DNA from: a virus
DNA: 22,570 nucleotides
Virus record (IMG/VR): IMGVR_UViG_3300018424_000283
Location: 1-22,570 of that record
Strand: one strand, 5' to 3'
Part shown: one piece after another, positions 14,440-22,570 of the stretch
Numbering within the stretch: the first letter of the stretch is position 1
How the letters are laid out: each line of letters starts with the position of its first letter
Program-made: the position numbers and the translations under genes
Notes under the pieces: model-generated
What the model was told of the DNA's origin: nothing
Seen by the model: only the letters and a program-made list of their open reading frames with translations
Database searches by the model: none

Positions 14440-17400
14440 CTACGGAAGCAAACCGCCTGATATTGTGAACGAAGCACCATCTGAACCTGCGCCTGTTTGC
14501 GCAACTCCTACAGTATAGAAACCAGTTGGAAGTTGAGCAGATATAGTATCAGTACCGTTTGCATCTGTTGTTCTACTACCAGATGTATATGCTGCGCCGT
14601 CTTTGTACACTGAATACGCATACGATGTATTTGGTATTCCGCCTGTGATACTGACATACGCTGTCAAACCTACTGCTACTGCCGTAACCTGAATAGCATA
14701 CGTCGGAGGTGGCGGAGGCGGTGGTGGTGGCGGAGGCGGAGGTGGTGGCGGAGGTGGTGGCGGAGGTGGTGGCGGAGGTGTTGAGACTGCCGAAACTATT
14801 GTAAACGCTTGATCTACTACAGTGCCATTTAAAACTAAATCTGCTCTCCAAGTACCTACTTGCCCGATACCTGTACTTGTACTTCCACTAGCACTCGAAC
14901 TAAATAATCCTTGGAATACATTATCTTTATAAGCGTTTACGGCCACAGTTGTTGCATTGCTACTGCTCCAGGTAATAGTATAAATGTCTGATGTAGTTCC
15001 AGATAGAGGAGATATACTAACACTTCCAGTTGGTCCAGGGGGCGGTGGTGGAGGTGGTGGAGGTGGCGGAGGTGGTGGCGGAGGTGGTGGTGGTGCTGCA
15101 CTTACAAAGATAGTATCTGTATCTAGTGTATCTGTACCGTGCGCTAGTGCTGCTGTATGGATTCCTCCTGCAGTAGCAGTAAAAGTTCGAGAACCAGAAG
15201 TTCCATTAACTGGGCCAACAACTATACTATTCAATCCATAATAAGCATAAGCTGTAACTGTAGTGGTTGTATTACTACTTGTCCAGGTTACTGTTATTGT
15301 GTCTCCTACGTTATATACACCTGATCCTTCAAAATAAATATTTCCAGTTGGTCCTGGTAAGCCGACTGCAATAGTATCACTTGCTGTTACGTACTTTAAT
15401 GTGTTAGTGGCATCATAATAAGATGATGCAATACTTGCTCTCCAATTGCCTGTATTAGCTAGAACTTCGTATGTTAAGGCGCCACCCGGTTTTGTAGTTG
15501 AACTTACAACTGCTGTAGTAGACGATGGCGGATATATAGCAGCATAGGTAGTATTCGCACCAGTACCAGCGGTGTAATCAGCACGTATGGTTTCTCCTAT
15601 AAACGCAGACGCAGCGTCAAACGCAATAGTTGGGTTTGGAATAGTTACTGCTTGATTAACAGTTAATGCTGGATTAGTTGATACTGTAATTTCTAGGGAT
15701 GTATCAATTAAATTATATATTTTAATATAACCAGTCCAGGTACCTACTTGGTCTGCTACGCCAGATGCTGATCCTGACTTTGTGTTATACCTATTAGGAT
15801 TAACATTACCTGATGGACTTATTACATAAATGTCATACCCAAATAAGGTTGCAGAGTTATAGCCGCCGTCCCAAGATAATGTAAATGAAGTAGAATTTAC
15901 TGTACCCGATGTTGGTGACCAAGATATTGCAACATTATCATAAGTAGGTGAGGGGTTCGCAACAGGTGTTTGGCTAGTGTCATTGATAGTTATTGACTGA
16001 CTAGCAACTGCTCCGCCCGATGCTGTTTTTCTGACGTTAATTGTTTTAGATTCTGCACCTTCTGTGGTTGCATCTGCTATAGGACTTAAACTAAAACTTC
16101 CGGAATTATTAAACATCGAGAATGATCCACTAGATGTACTAAAATCTGATCCGCCCGTTACATCCCAATATAATGTAGGTGCACTTGCCCATCCTGTAGC
16201 TGTTACTGTATAAGTACCAGAACTTCCTTCGTTAATATTACTGGGTCCACTTATGCTATAAGTTGGTTCAACTGGAGTGACTGCATAGTATGCACTTGTA
16301 CCGTCAGAAAAGTTAACAGTTATTGTTACACCTTCTCCGAAGCTTGTAGACATTGTAACAGGAAAAGTAGCTGTTCCACTAGCATTGGTTGTGCCCGACC
16401 CGCTATTGCCTGAAGTTAATTCTGTAGCAGACCAGGTAAAGTTTGTATTAGGGCGAGCATAATAGATATATACATCACCATCCGGATTTCCGGTAGCAGA
16501 TACAATACTAACACTAGGACTATATACTGCTGTTACCGTAAATGTAAGTGAACTAGCTAGGTCAGGGTTAGGCACTGATACATTATATGTTCTTTGTCCT
16601 GCTGAACCAAAAGATACTGTAGAAGTATAATTGCCGCTACTGTTAAAAGTTCCTGTAAATACGTCACTGCCCGAAACACTAAACGATCCATTAGGTCGAC
16701 CTGTTATAGTTAAAGTTGCATTTTGATTTACATCAGGCGAACTAGGACTAATAGATATAGTGCTTTGATATACATCTGTTACAGTATAATTTAACGTTGT
16801 TGAGTTGTTACTAAATGCTTCTGCAATAGTAAAACTATATGATCCTGCAGGGGAAGTTTGTATTTGTATTGTTGCCGTTCCATTAGAATCAAATACAAAA
16901 GCACTAAGGGATTGACCATTAATACTAAACTGTCCGCCGGGGAAACCTCCAGCTATAGTAACTTCTCGATCTGCGCCTGTCGCGCCTTCTATTACTGTAA
17001 AATTATTTCTACTTAAACCTAGCACAGCAGTAATTGTATAGTTTGTCGAAGCTGTCAAAGGGCTATAACCAGACACATTTTCAAAATGTGAAGTATATGT
17101 ATAATTTCCAGGTTTTGCTTGTAACCTAGTAAAAACTAATTGTCCATTTGCAGGAATAGTTGCCCCTGTTCCAGGTAATCCTTTTGGTACATCAGCCACA
17201 GACGGATTATTACTAGTCACAGAACCAAGATGTTCGGTATTAGGAGGACCAACTACAGTATGTGTGAACGAATTATACACAGGAGAAGATGTCGGATTAA
17301 CTGTTGTACTGTTTACTCCCGAAGGTAAATCATCATTAATAAGCGTTAGTGAAGTACTAGCACTATCACCTGTATCTCGATGTGTCCAAGTTACCGTCAT

Positions 17401-19815
17401 AGTTTTGTTGCCATCATTGACAGATTCTTGTAGGAACTGCTTTACAATACCTACATATCCGCTGACGCCGCCGCCCGATTGTGCTTTCGAACCACTTAAT
17501 GCACTGTAGGTGCTAGTAAAGTCTCCGGCGGTTATTGTACCAGAAATCGACCAATCCCAAATATCTCCCGCGTTATAGCCGGTTGACTCACATTGTAATA
17601 TAATAGAATCACCTTCATTAGCTGATGTTATGAGACTTTGTAGTGCAGTACTCCAAAAATTTACTGTAATGCTTTTTGCAATTGGTGTTGTTGAAGTGTC
17701 TTGTATTATAGCAAATATAGCATTTGAACTATTGTTAGGTCCACTTACTCGTGTTCCAAAAATTTCGGATCCTTCAGTTGTAGAATCTGCAACAGATGTT
17801 CTAGTAAATGTGTATGAACCATCTCCTGTGTTTGGAAGATTAGTAATTGTTACAGATGCTGTGCCGCTCATAGCCCCGCCAACAAAGTCTGCTGCAACAG
17901 CATTTGTTCCACTAACTGCATTTACGTTAGACCAACTTACTCCGCCAGTTGTAGCTTCCCAGTTGCTTACTGTTCCTGTATATGTAAAGGTTTTGTATGT
18001 AGTTTCGTCACCGAGAGTTGGAGAACTATATCCAGTAGTAACATCTAAATCACTATTTACTACAGGAACGTTTGCAATTTCTGATTTTCCTGTCCAATAA
18101 ATTTTAGTGCTTTGACCATTACCGTCTGATTGAAGAACTGTAAAATCATATGTTATGCCTGCACCTCTAGCATCCAACACTGTTGTTGGTGTTACACTTA
18201 CCGGTACTGTAACGCTTTGTCCAACACCTATGGTATAATTTTTACTTGCAACTCCGCTGGCTGAACTTACACCGTCGACATCTACAGTCCAGGCAGCAGG
18301 TCTGTTTGTTTCTTGAACTGTTATTGTTCCGCTACTATTGCCGGTGTTTGTAACAGTAATGTTTGTACTTGCCGAAGTATTGACAATTACATCTCCAATA
18401 TCCCACGCAGTATTTTGAGTAAGGTATGCACTTGGGGTAACGCTAAAAGTGAATACCGCCGGTGGTGGAGGTGGTGGTGGTGGAGGTGGTGGGGGCGGTG
18501 GTGGGACACTAGTATCATTAATAACTATACTAATGGAATCTGCACCATTATCTAGACTAAGTGTTAATGTTTCAGGACCTTCTGCAAGTTGATCAGACAC
18601 AGGACTAATTACTAAAGAATTTAAAGTTCCAACTGTAAAGGCTCCTTGCAAAGGTATTCCAATGTCTGCTTGGCTAGTTCCTGTAATAGTATAAGGGATA
18701 ATAGTACCATTAGAAACATTTGTAGTTGTAAGAGTAATACTAGCACTGCTGCCTTCATTGACACTAGCAGCTGATCTACTTAAAGTATAAGACGGAACAG
18801 GTGGCTGGCTTGCACTTAATTGTACTATTGTGCTGCCCACAGGAAGACTTGCTGTGGGAAATACTACAGTATCGTAAGCTGTACCATTAATATTTACTGT
18901 TCCATCTGGAATTAGTAGAGATACAGAACTTGTCCAATCACCTAATACAGCTTCATCTATCGAAAAACCTCCGGGATTGGGATCTGTAAATAAAACTTTA
19001 AATTGAATTGTTCTACTGCTTGTCTGTAATGCATATAACTCATATGCACTTTGACTATATGTATTACCTGCATCTTTTCTATAACAAAGTTGATAACTAC
19101 TACTTAAATTTGTAGCACCGATATTTTGACCTTGGCCTACACCTTTATTACTAAATGTACTATCGCCTTTAAAACTAACAACTCCCATATTGTTCATTTC
19201 GGTTTGCCAGTCTATTGTTTTTTGCTGATTAAGATTATAGCTTACACTTGCATTAAATCGTATTTCACCACCTGCATTAAAAAAATGTCTACGAGCAGCA
19301 TCTGAAGGGAAAGTAACACTAAAAATATGGTTTATATAACTAGTCCAATTTCCGCTTACAGAATTTAAATATGTACTTGATATTTGTGTACCTGAACTAT
19401 TATTTAAATTTACTGTAGCTGCCTGATCAACAGTGTCGATTTCAAATTTATCATTTTCAATTTGAGTCATTAGGTTTTCTAATGACTGGATATATGCGAT
19501 TTCTATTAGATCTGCATTCACAGGATCATTTTCAAAATCTCCAACAATAAAATCATTTATAGATACATTTCCAGCACCCACTTGATGTGCTCTACATCTA
19601 ATTAGATCAACATAAAGATCTTCATATTGCTGTGCAGTTATTTTGTCTGAAGTTGGAGGATTAACAGTGCGAGTACCTTGCACATCGCTATTAGCATTTA
19701 AAGTTTCTCCGTAACCGAAACTTGGAGTACTAGCTAATGATAAACCTAGAACTTTTTCTAACCTATTTTGAAGGTTGTTAAATCTAGATGCTAAAATAGT
19801 TGTAGTTGTAGGCAT
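14440..19815 (-). CDS. Giant modular virion protein (tail fibre/adhesin-like) with Calx-beta and Ig-like domains and three poly-proline linkers
   Basis: 1791 residues. The N-terminal part (about 1-340) is a helical start followed by a beta domain with RHFFNAGGEIRFNASVSYN at 176-194, a block I recall from virion structural proteins of marine T4-like phages. It probably anchors the protein. A Calx-beta-like unit follows (343-437, SVNEGSSASITLTT ... SIVINDTS), then a 15-proline linker (438-452). Next come about ten Ig-like/beta-sandwich units rich in Ser, Thr, Gly and Asn, including a second Calx-beta unit near 1184-1280. A 19-proline linker (1575-1593), an Ig unit, a 25-proline linker (1680-1704) and a terminal beta domain ending GGLLP complete it. 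No signal peptide is present, as expected for a virion protein. GC is visibly higher than in the neighbouring small genes. It is likely a long extended fibre binding host surface, but the receptor is unknown. Confidence 0.78.
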   Translation of the reverse strand: MPTTTTILASRFNNLQNRLEKVLGLSLASTPSFGYGETLNANSDVQGTRTVNPPTSDKITAQQYEDLYVDLIRCRAHQVGAGNVSINDFIVGDFENDPVNADLIEIAYIQSLENLMTQIENDKFEIDTVDQAATVNLNNSSGTQISSTYLNSVSGNWTSYINHIFSVTFPSDAARRHFFNAGGEIRFNASVSYNLNQQKTIDWQTEMNNMGVVSFKGDSTFSNKGVGQGQNIGATNLSSSYQLCYRKDAGNTYSQSAYELYALQTSSRTIQFKVLFTDPNPGGFSIDEAVLGDWTSSVSLLIPDGTVNINGTAYDTVVFPTASLPVGSTIVQLSASQPPVPSYTLSRSAASVNEGSSASITLTTTNVSNGTIIPYTITGTSQADIGIPLQGAFTVGTLNSLVISPVSDQLAEGPETLTLSLDNGADSISIVINDTSVPPPPPPPPPPPPPPPAVFTFSVTPSAYLTQNTAWDIGDVIVNTSASTNITVTNTGNSSGTITVQETNRPAAWTVDVDGVSSASGVASKNYTIGVGQSVTVPVSVTPTTVLDARGAGITYDFTVLQSDGNGQSTKIYWTGKSEIANVPVVNSDLDVTTGYSSPTLGDETTYKTFTYTGTVSNWEATTGGVSWSNVNAVSGTNAVAADFVGGAMSGTASVTITNLPNTGDGSYTFTRTSVADSTTEGSEIFGTRVSGPNNSSNAIFAIIQDTSTTPIAKSITVNFWSTALQSLITSANEGDSIILQCESTGYNAGDIWDWSISGTITAGDFTSTYSALSGSKAQSGGGVSGYVGIVKQFLQESVNDGNKTMTVTWTHRDTGDSASTSLTLINDDLPSGVNSTTVNPTSSPVYNSFTHTVVGPPNTEHLGSVTSNNPSVADVPKGLPGTGATIPANGQLVFTRLQAKPGNYTYTSHFENVSGYSPLTASTNYTITAVLGLSRNNFTVIEGATGADREVTIAGGFPGGQFSINGQSLSAFVFDSNGTATIQIQTSPAGSYSFTIAEAFSNNSTTLNYTVTDVYQSTISISPSSPDVNQNATLTITGRPNGSFSVSGSDVFTGTFNSSGNYTSTVSFGSAGQRTYNVSVPNPDLASSLTFTVTAVYSPSVSIVSATGNPDGDVYIYYARPNTNFTWSATELTSGNSGSGTTNASGTATFPVTMSTSFGEGVTITVNFSDGTSAYYAVTPVEPTYSISGPSNINEGSSGTYTVTATGWASAPTLYWDVTGGSDFSTSSGSFSMFNNSGSFSLSPIADATTEGAESKTINVRKTASGGAVASQSITINDTSQTPVANPSPTYDNVAISWSPTSGTVNSTSFTLSWDGGYNSATLFGYDIYVISPSGNVNPNRYNTKSGSASGVADQVGTWTGYIKIYNLIDTSLEITVSTNPALTVNQAVTIPNPTIAFDAASAFIGETIRADYTAGTGANTTYAAIYPPSSTTAVVSSTTKPGGALTYEVLANTGNWRASIASSYYDATNTLKYVTASDTIAVGLPGPTGNIYFEGSGVYNVGDTITVTWTSSNTTTTVTAYAYYGLNSIVVGPVNGTSGSRTFTATAGGIHTAALAHGTDTLDTDTIFVSAAPPPPPPPPPPPPPPPPPPPGPTGSVSISPLSGTTSDIYTITWSSSNATTVAVNAYKDNVFQGLFSSSASGSTSTGIGQVGTWRADLVLNGTVVDQAFTIVSAVSTPPPPPPPPPPPPPPPPPPPPPPPPPTYAIQVTAVAVGLTAYVSITGGIPNTSYAYSVYKDGAAYTSGSRTTDANGTDTISAQLPTGFYTVGVAQTGAGSDGASFTISGGLLP
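14704..14778 (-). repeat. 25-codon poly-proline tract with a 12-bp tandem unit
   Basis: Twenty-five consecutive proline codons (residues 1680-1704). On the plus strand the last 42 bases (14737-14778) are 3.5 copies of CGGAGGTGGTGG. It joins the last Ig-like domain to the terminal domain. Confidence 0.95.
15037..15093 (-). repeat. 19-codon poly-proline tract
   Basis: Nineteen consecutive proline codons (residues 1575-1593). Two copies of the 12-bp unit CGGAGGTGGTGG on the plus strand (15067-15090) are shared with the tract at 14704-14778. Confidence 0.95.
18460..18504 (-). repeat. 15-codon poly-proline tract
   Basis: Fifteen consecutive proline codons (residues 438-452), following the first Calx-beta unit. 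Codons are mixed and the 12-bp unit of the other two tracts is absent. Confidence 0.95.
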
Positions 19816-19826
19816 TAATTCTCTCT

Positions 19827-19846
19827 ATACACTTTGCTTAGTGTAT
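19827..19846 (-). other. Hairpin in the leader of the giant virion gene
   Basis: ATACACT (19827-19833) and AGTGTAT (19840-19846) form a perfect 7-bp stem with a 6-nt loop. The stem touches the late-promoter motif on one side and, on the other, lies just before GAGAGAATTAATG carrying the ribosome site. Depending on the start point, it may be part of the 5' end of the transcript. Confidence 0.4.
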
Positions 19847-19852
19847 TTATTA
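19844..19852 (-). promoter_or_regulatory. Candidate T4-type late promoter for the giant virion gene
   Basis: TAATAAATA on the minus strand contains the NATAAATA late element and stands 28 bases before ATG 19815, in a 58-nt gap between two virion genes. The same nine bases occur before the plus-strand cassette at 3084-3092. A late class fits the structural product. Confidence 0.5.
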
Positions 19853-19873
19853 AAAAATAATACACAACTATTT

Positions 19874-22570
19874 TTACGGTAAAATGCCGCCAATGCCGCC
19901 ATCATTTGGTAGTACTTCGATGTTAGCCTGATCTACAAATTCTCCATTTAACCATAATTGTACATAATAAAAGCCTTGAGTAGCAAAGTAGTACGAAGAT
20001 GAACCGCTTGCACTAACTGTAGTTAACGGATTAAGGGTACTTACACCTTCTTTGCCTACTCTAATTTGGACAACTCCTGCTCCTTCACTTGTCCAAGTAT
20101 ACGATTCTATTATACCTGTTTCACTAAACGGAGCATCCCAAGAAATACTTCCTGATGGTTCTGGCGGTCTAGCAATCATACTAGTTGAATCTGAAGCTAA
20201 CTCTGTAGTTCCGTCAAATAATCTAACAGTCCACGTACCTATTTGGTTTAAAGTTACAGGTCCTATCTGTCCTGATGCAGCAGTACTCACTGGACCAATT
20301 GTTTGTCCGTCTGGTCTAGTAAATGAATATTTAGGTGAATCGGCATTTGCTGTGGTCCACTCTATAAAGACTTGTGTTTCGTCAACATATCCATTAGCAG
20401 GATAAACATCTAAAGTTCCAGTTGCTTCTGGTGCAACTACTGTAACAGTTGATGTATCAATAACTGTGCCATCTAATACTAATTCAAATGTATATGATCC
20501 AATTGTATTTAGAATAATTGTATCTGTACCTTGTGCTGTAACTTTATCATATTGTAAACGTAAACCATCAGGTTTTAATATATCCACTCTAACAGTTGAC
20601 GCATTTGCCGATGCCCAAGTATAGCTACATAAATTTGCACCTTGCATTTCAGCTGTAATTGTACCAGTAACTCTTGCTCCTACAGTAAATCCAACGGTAT
20701 CAAGTGTTGCGCCTGTATAACTGCCTGTTCTAACTTGTACAACCCAATTTCCTACAGGAGCATTTATAGGCACATCATAAATCCAATTTACGCTGTTACC
20801 GGTAATCTGTTGTACAGAAGATTGTGTTGTAGTGCCTAGCGGGTTAGTTACCGTTATATATACTAGTTCGCCATCCGGAACATTAGTTGTAGTAAGTGTG
20901 TATCTTATAGCACTTTGTGCAAACACATCAACGACCCTCGGACTTAATGAATAAGTAGGATCTGGAACATCTATTACTTCTCTTTGAACAGTAATAGTGT
21001 GTGTAGGGAATTCTCCACTAAAACCAGAAGCAGGTGCAGATATGGTAAATTGATATGTTTCTGCTTCGTCATCTGGAATAATTATAGCATAATAAACTAG
21101 TTTTGATTCAAAGTATTGTGTACCACGTGCATCTATAGACCAAGTTCTTGGAGCAGTTGATACTCCAGAAATATTGCTCGGTTTATCAGAAAAATACACT
21201 TCGCCTGATACAACTGAATCTCTACCGTAATCTATATAATTATCTTTATAGTCATCTTCAAAAATAATTGTAAGTCTACCACTTATTGTGTGTCTTCCGG
21301 TAGAAGGAATAGTTAGTGTGTCGGAAGAACCTTCTTGGAATCTGATAGGAGAAGCTGTATATTCATTTGGTTTTTCATTTATTACTATTTGTACAGTATC
21401 AGCTTCAATGCCAGGATAATCATATGTAACATTATACACATAAGTACCAGCGGCGGTAATTTTGAATGTTCCTTCCCAATTACCTTGAGCATCAAATGTG
21501 CCAGTCTTTTCTTCTATTCCGTTATTAGCTCTCCAAATAGTATTTGGTCTGCCTCCTGAGGCGGTTACTGTAAAGAATTCTCCTTTAAAGGCTGATCCCG
21601 GTAGTGACCATTTTACGTCATACTCTGGATCTTCTTCTCCAGTTGATGTATCTACTATTGCAACCCAAGCAACATCTAATCTAGGACCAGATCGGCTTGT
21701 TCTTATTTCAGTACCGAATGTTTCGCCACCTTCTTTTAGTAAATCCTCTGCAAGTGTTCTTGAAAAAGTTCCTGTATTATTGTTAATTGTAATACTTCCT
21801 GACAATCTAAAATCAGTAAAGTCGTCTTCTTCTAAATAACGAGGTTGTCCTACAATATCACTATATTGTGTATGATTCCAATATAAAGTAGTTCCGTTTG
21901 GAACAAATGTAGTATTAACTGTATAGGTAAGTGTCTCTCCTTCATTGACAGAATCTTTGTTTGCTGATATACTGTATGTTGGAGTTCGATCTATTGCTTT
22001 TTCGTATGTAACTGGTATTACTATATTATCTATGCCTGCTTCATTAGCCTCTAGGAAAAATGTCAAACTTCCAGTAAAATTGTTGCTGTTAGTATTAAAA
22101 GAAAATTCTAGTGTAGGGGAGAAAGTAGGCGTTGCTGTGAAATTTAAAATAGAGCCCGGAGTAGTTGAAGTTGGAGTATAGTTTACTGGAGTTAAACTAG
22201 TAGTTACACCAGATGGGAAACTTGGACTCCAGCCTATAACTTTATATTGACCGTTTTTAGCTTGGAACTGTATCTGTCTAGTAGTGATAGTAGTAAAATC
22301 AAGGCTCGCCGGGGCAGTACTTGCTTCTAAAGGTGCCTCAGGTGGATCTACGTTCTCTTCCCATTCAATGTAAACAGCTCCAACACCGCCACTACTTTGT
22401 CCTGAACTTGATCCGAATCCAATACCTGATACGTCTCCGCCTGTCGCTCCGCCGCCACCGCCGTATCTTCCGCCTGTACCATCTGAACCCGACCCGGAAG
22501 TTCCGTCGTTGCCACTGCCGCCTCCTGTTCCTGAACTACCAGAAGGAGTACCAAATGCGCCTCCGACTGT
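19874..22570 (-). CDS. Large modular virion protein with Gly-rich, Calx-beta and Ig-like domains (5' end cut off by window edge)
   Basis: The frame is open from the right edge to TAA at 19876-19874, giving at least 898 residues; an apparent start at 22066 is only an internal TTG. Residues counted from the edge: 1-65 are glycine-rich (runs such as GGRYGGGGGATGG), ending in VYIEWEE. This resembles glycine-rich tip modules of phage fibres, here internal. A beta domain (about 75-168) precedes a Calx-beta unit (YSISANKDSVNEGETLTYTV). Further beta-sandwich units follow, then three tandem Ig-like domains of one type (TGTITAEMQG..., TGTLDVYPAN..., SGSISWDAPF...), also present once in the 1791-residue neighbour. 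The C-terminus is GGIGGILP, close to the neighbour's GGLLP. It is probably a tail-fibre or decoration component working with that neighbour, 58 nt downstream. Confidence 0.78.
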   Translation of the reverse strand, partial: TVGGAFGTPSGSSGTGGGSGNDGTSGSGSDGTGGRYGGGGGATGGDVSGIGFGSSSGQSSGGVGAVYIEWEENVDPPEAPLEASTAPASLDFTTITTRQIQFQAKNGQYKVIGWSPSFPSGVTTSLTPVNYTPTSTTPGSILNFTATPTFSPTLEFSFNTNSNNFTGSLTFFLEANEAGIDNIVIPVTYEKAIDRTPTYSISANKDSVNEGETLTYTVNTTFVPNGTTLYWNHTQYSDIVGQPRYLEEDDFTDFRLSGSITINNNTGTFSRTLAEDLLKEGGETFGTEIRTSRSGPRLDVAWVAIVDTSTGEEDPEYDVKWSLPGSAFKGEFFTVTASGGRPNTIWRANNGIEEKTGTFDAQGNWEGTFKITAAGTYVYNVTYDYPGIEADTVQIVINEKPNEYTASPIRFQEGSSDTLTIPSTGRHTISGRLTIIFEDDYKDNYIDYGRDSVVSGEVYFSDKPSNISGVSTAPRTWSIDARGTQYFESKLVYYAIIIPDDEAETYQFTISAPASGFSGEFPTHTITVQREVIDVPDPTYSLSPRVVDVFAQSAIRYTLTTTNVPDGELVYITVTNPLGTTTQSSVQQITGNSVNWIYDVPINAPVGNWVVQVRTGSYTGATLDTVGFTVGARVTGTITAEMQGANLCSYTWASANASTVRVDILKPDGLRLQYDKVTAQGTDTIILNTIGSYTFELVLDGTVIDTSTVTVVAPEATGTLDVYPANGYVDETQVFIEWTTANADSPKYSFTRPDGQTIGPVSTAASGQIGPVTLNQIGTWTVRLFDGTTELASDSTSMIARPPEPSGSISWDAPFSETGIIESYTWTSEGAGVVQIRVGKEGVSTLNPLTTVSASGSSSYYFATQGFYYVQLWLNGEFVDQANIEVLPNDGGIGGILP

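Noticed and set aside
14401-14454. TGCTT followed by TATATAG, looking like a T4 middle (MotA) promoter before the oxygenase gene
   Set aside because: The spacing of 18 bases is far from the 11-13 needed for a MotA promoter, and marine T4-like phages generally lack MotA.
14984-15241. Plus-strand frame with a poly-glycine run opposite the poly-proline tract
   Set aside because: It is the complement of proline codons (GGN) inside a long minus-strand gene, with no ribosome site or family resemblance; the same applies to the frame at 18313-18555.
15330-15341. AATAAATA late-like motif on the plus strand
   Set aside because: It lies inside and antisense to the giant virion gene with no plus-strand gene downstream; a chance AT-rich match.
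17630-18100. 156-codon plus-strand frame
   Set aside because: Antisense to Ser/Thr/Val-rich repeats of the giant virion gene; the hydrophobic composition follows from complementing those codons.
22066-22348. Apparent start of the upstream virion protein at 22066, and a separate small minus-strand gene at 22348-22554
   Set aside because: The codon at 22066 is TTG inside a frame that stays open to the right edge and encodes a sensible Gly-rich/beta region; the small frame is a shadow of it.
1-22570. tRNA genes, CRISPR array, insertion sequence or attachment site
   Set aside because: No cloverleaf, regular spacer-repeat pattern, transposase motif or flanking direct repeat could be seen by eye; the only regular DNA repeats are the proline-codon tracts and the methyltransferase coding repeats.

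Overview
The window looks like part of the genome of a marine, T4-like tailed phage (myovirus) infecting an AT-rich host such as Pelagibacter (SAR11) or Prochlorococcus. This is inferred from low GC, almost complete coding density (no gap above about 80 bases), start/stop overlaps between neighbours, T4-type late-promoter motifs (AATAAATA), a phage-style twitch radical SAM protein, a DUF6065-like protein, iron/2-oxoglutarate oxygenases and very large Calx-beta/Ig-like virion proteins. No tRNA, rRNA, CRISPR array, integrase, transposase or hallmark capsid/terminase gene is visible, so the assignment to a phage group is an inference.

Layout. (1) 1-3037, minus strand: an edge-cut SAM methyltransferase with helical repeats, a triple-module glycosyltransferase and a nucleotide-sugar dehydrogenase. 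(2) 3114-6938, plus strand: five tightly packed genes (very short DegT/StrS-like aminotransferase, SGNH hydrolase, amidinotransferase, cupin-type hydroxylase-like protein, glycosyltransferase-like protein). A late-promoter-like motif precedes them and an intrinsic terminator follows them. (3) 13085-6917, minus strand: seven overlapping genes behind a near-consensus sigma70 promoter: a small conserved-type protein, two paralogous DxD glycosyltransferases, an unknown protein, a third glycosyltransferase, a radical SAM protein, and a paralogue of the last gene of the plus cassette. (4) 14392-13150, minus: prolyl-4-hydroxylase-like oxygenase and DUF6065-like protein. (5) 22570-14440, minus: two giant modular virion proteins. 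The upstream one runs off the right edge; the downstream one has its own late-promoter-like motif and three poly-proline linkers.

How the genes may work together. The non-structural genes read as a carbohydrate-modification region. The dehydrogenase would make a uronic-type sugar nucleotide. The aminotransferase/amidinotransferase pair resembles the StrS/StrB logic of streptomycin biosynthesis and could make a guanidino-sugar. The SGNH and oxygenase proteins would add or remove acyl or hydroxyl groups, and several paralogous glycosyltransferases would attach the product. Each glycosyltransferase-like family appears exactly twice, and the sets sit behind different promoter types (late-like versus sigma70-like). 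The target, whether host surface glycan, phage tail fibre or phage DNA, cannot be decided from the sequence.
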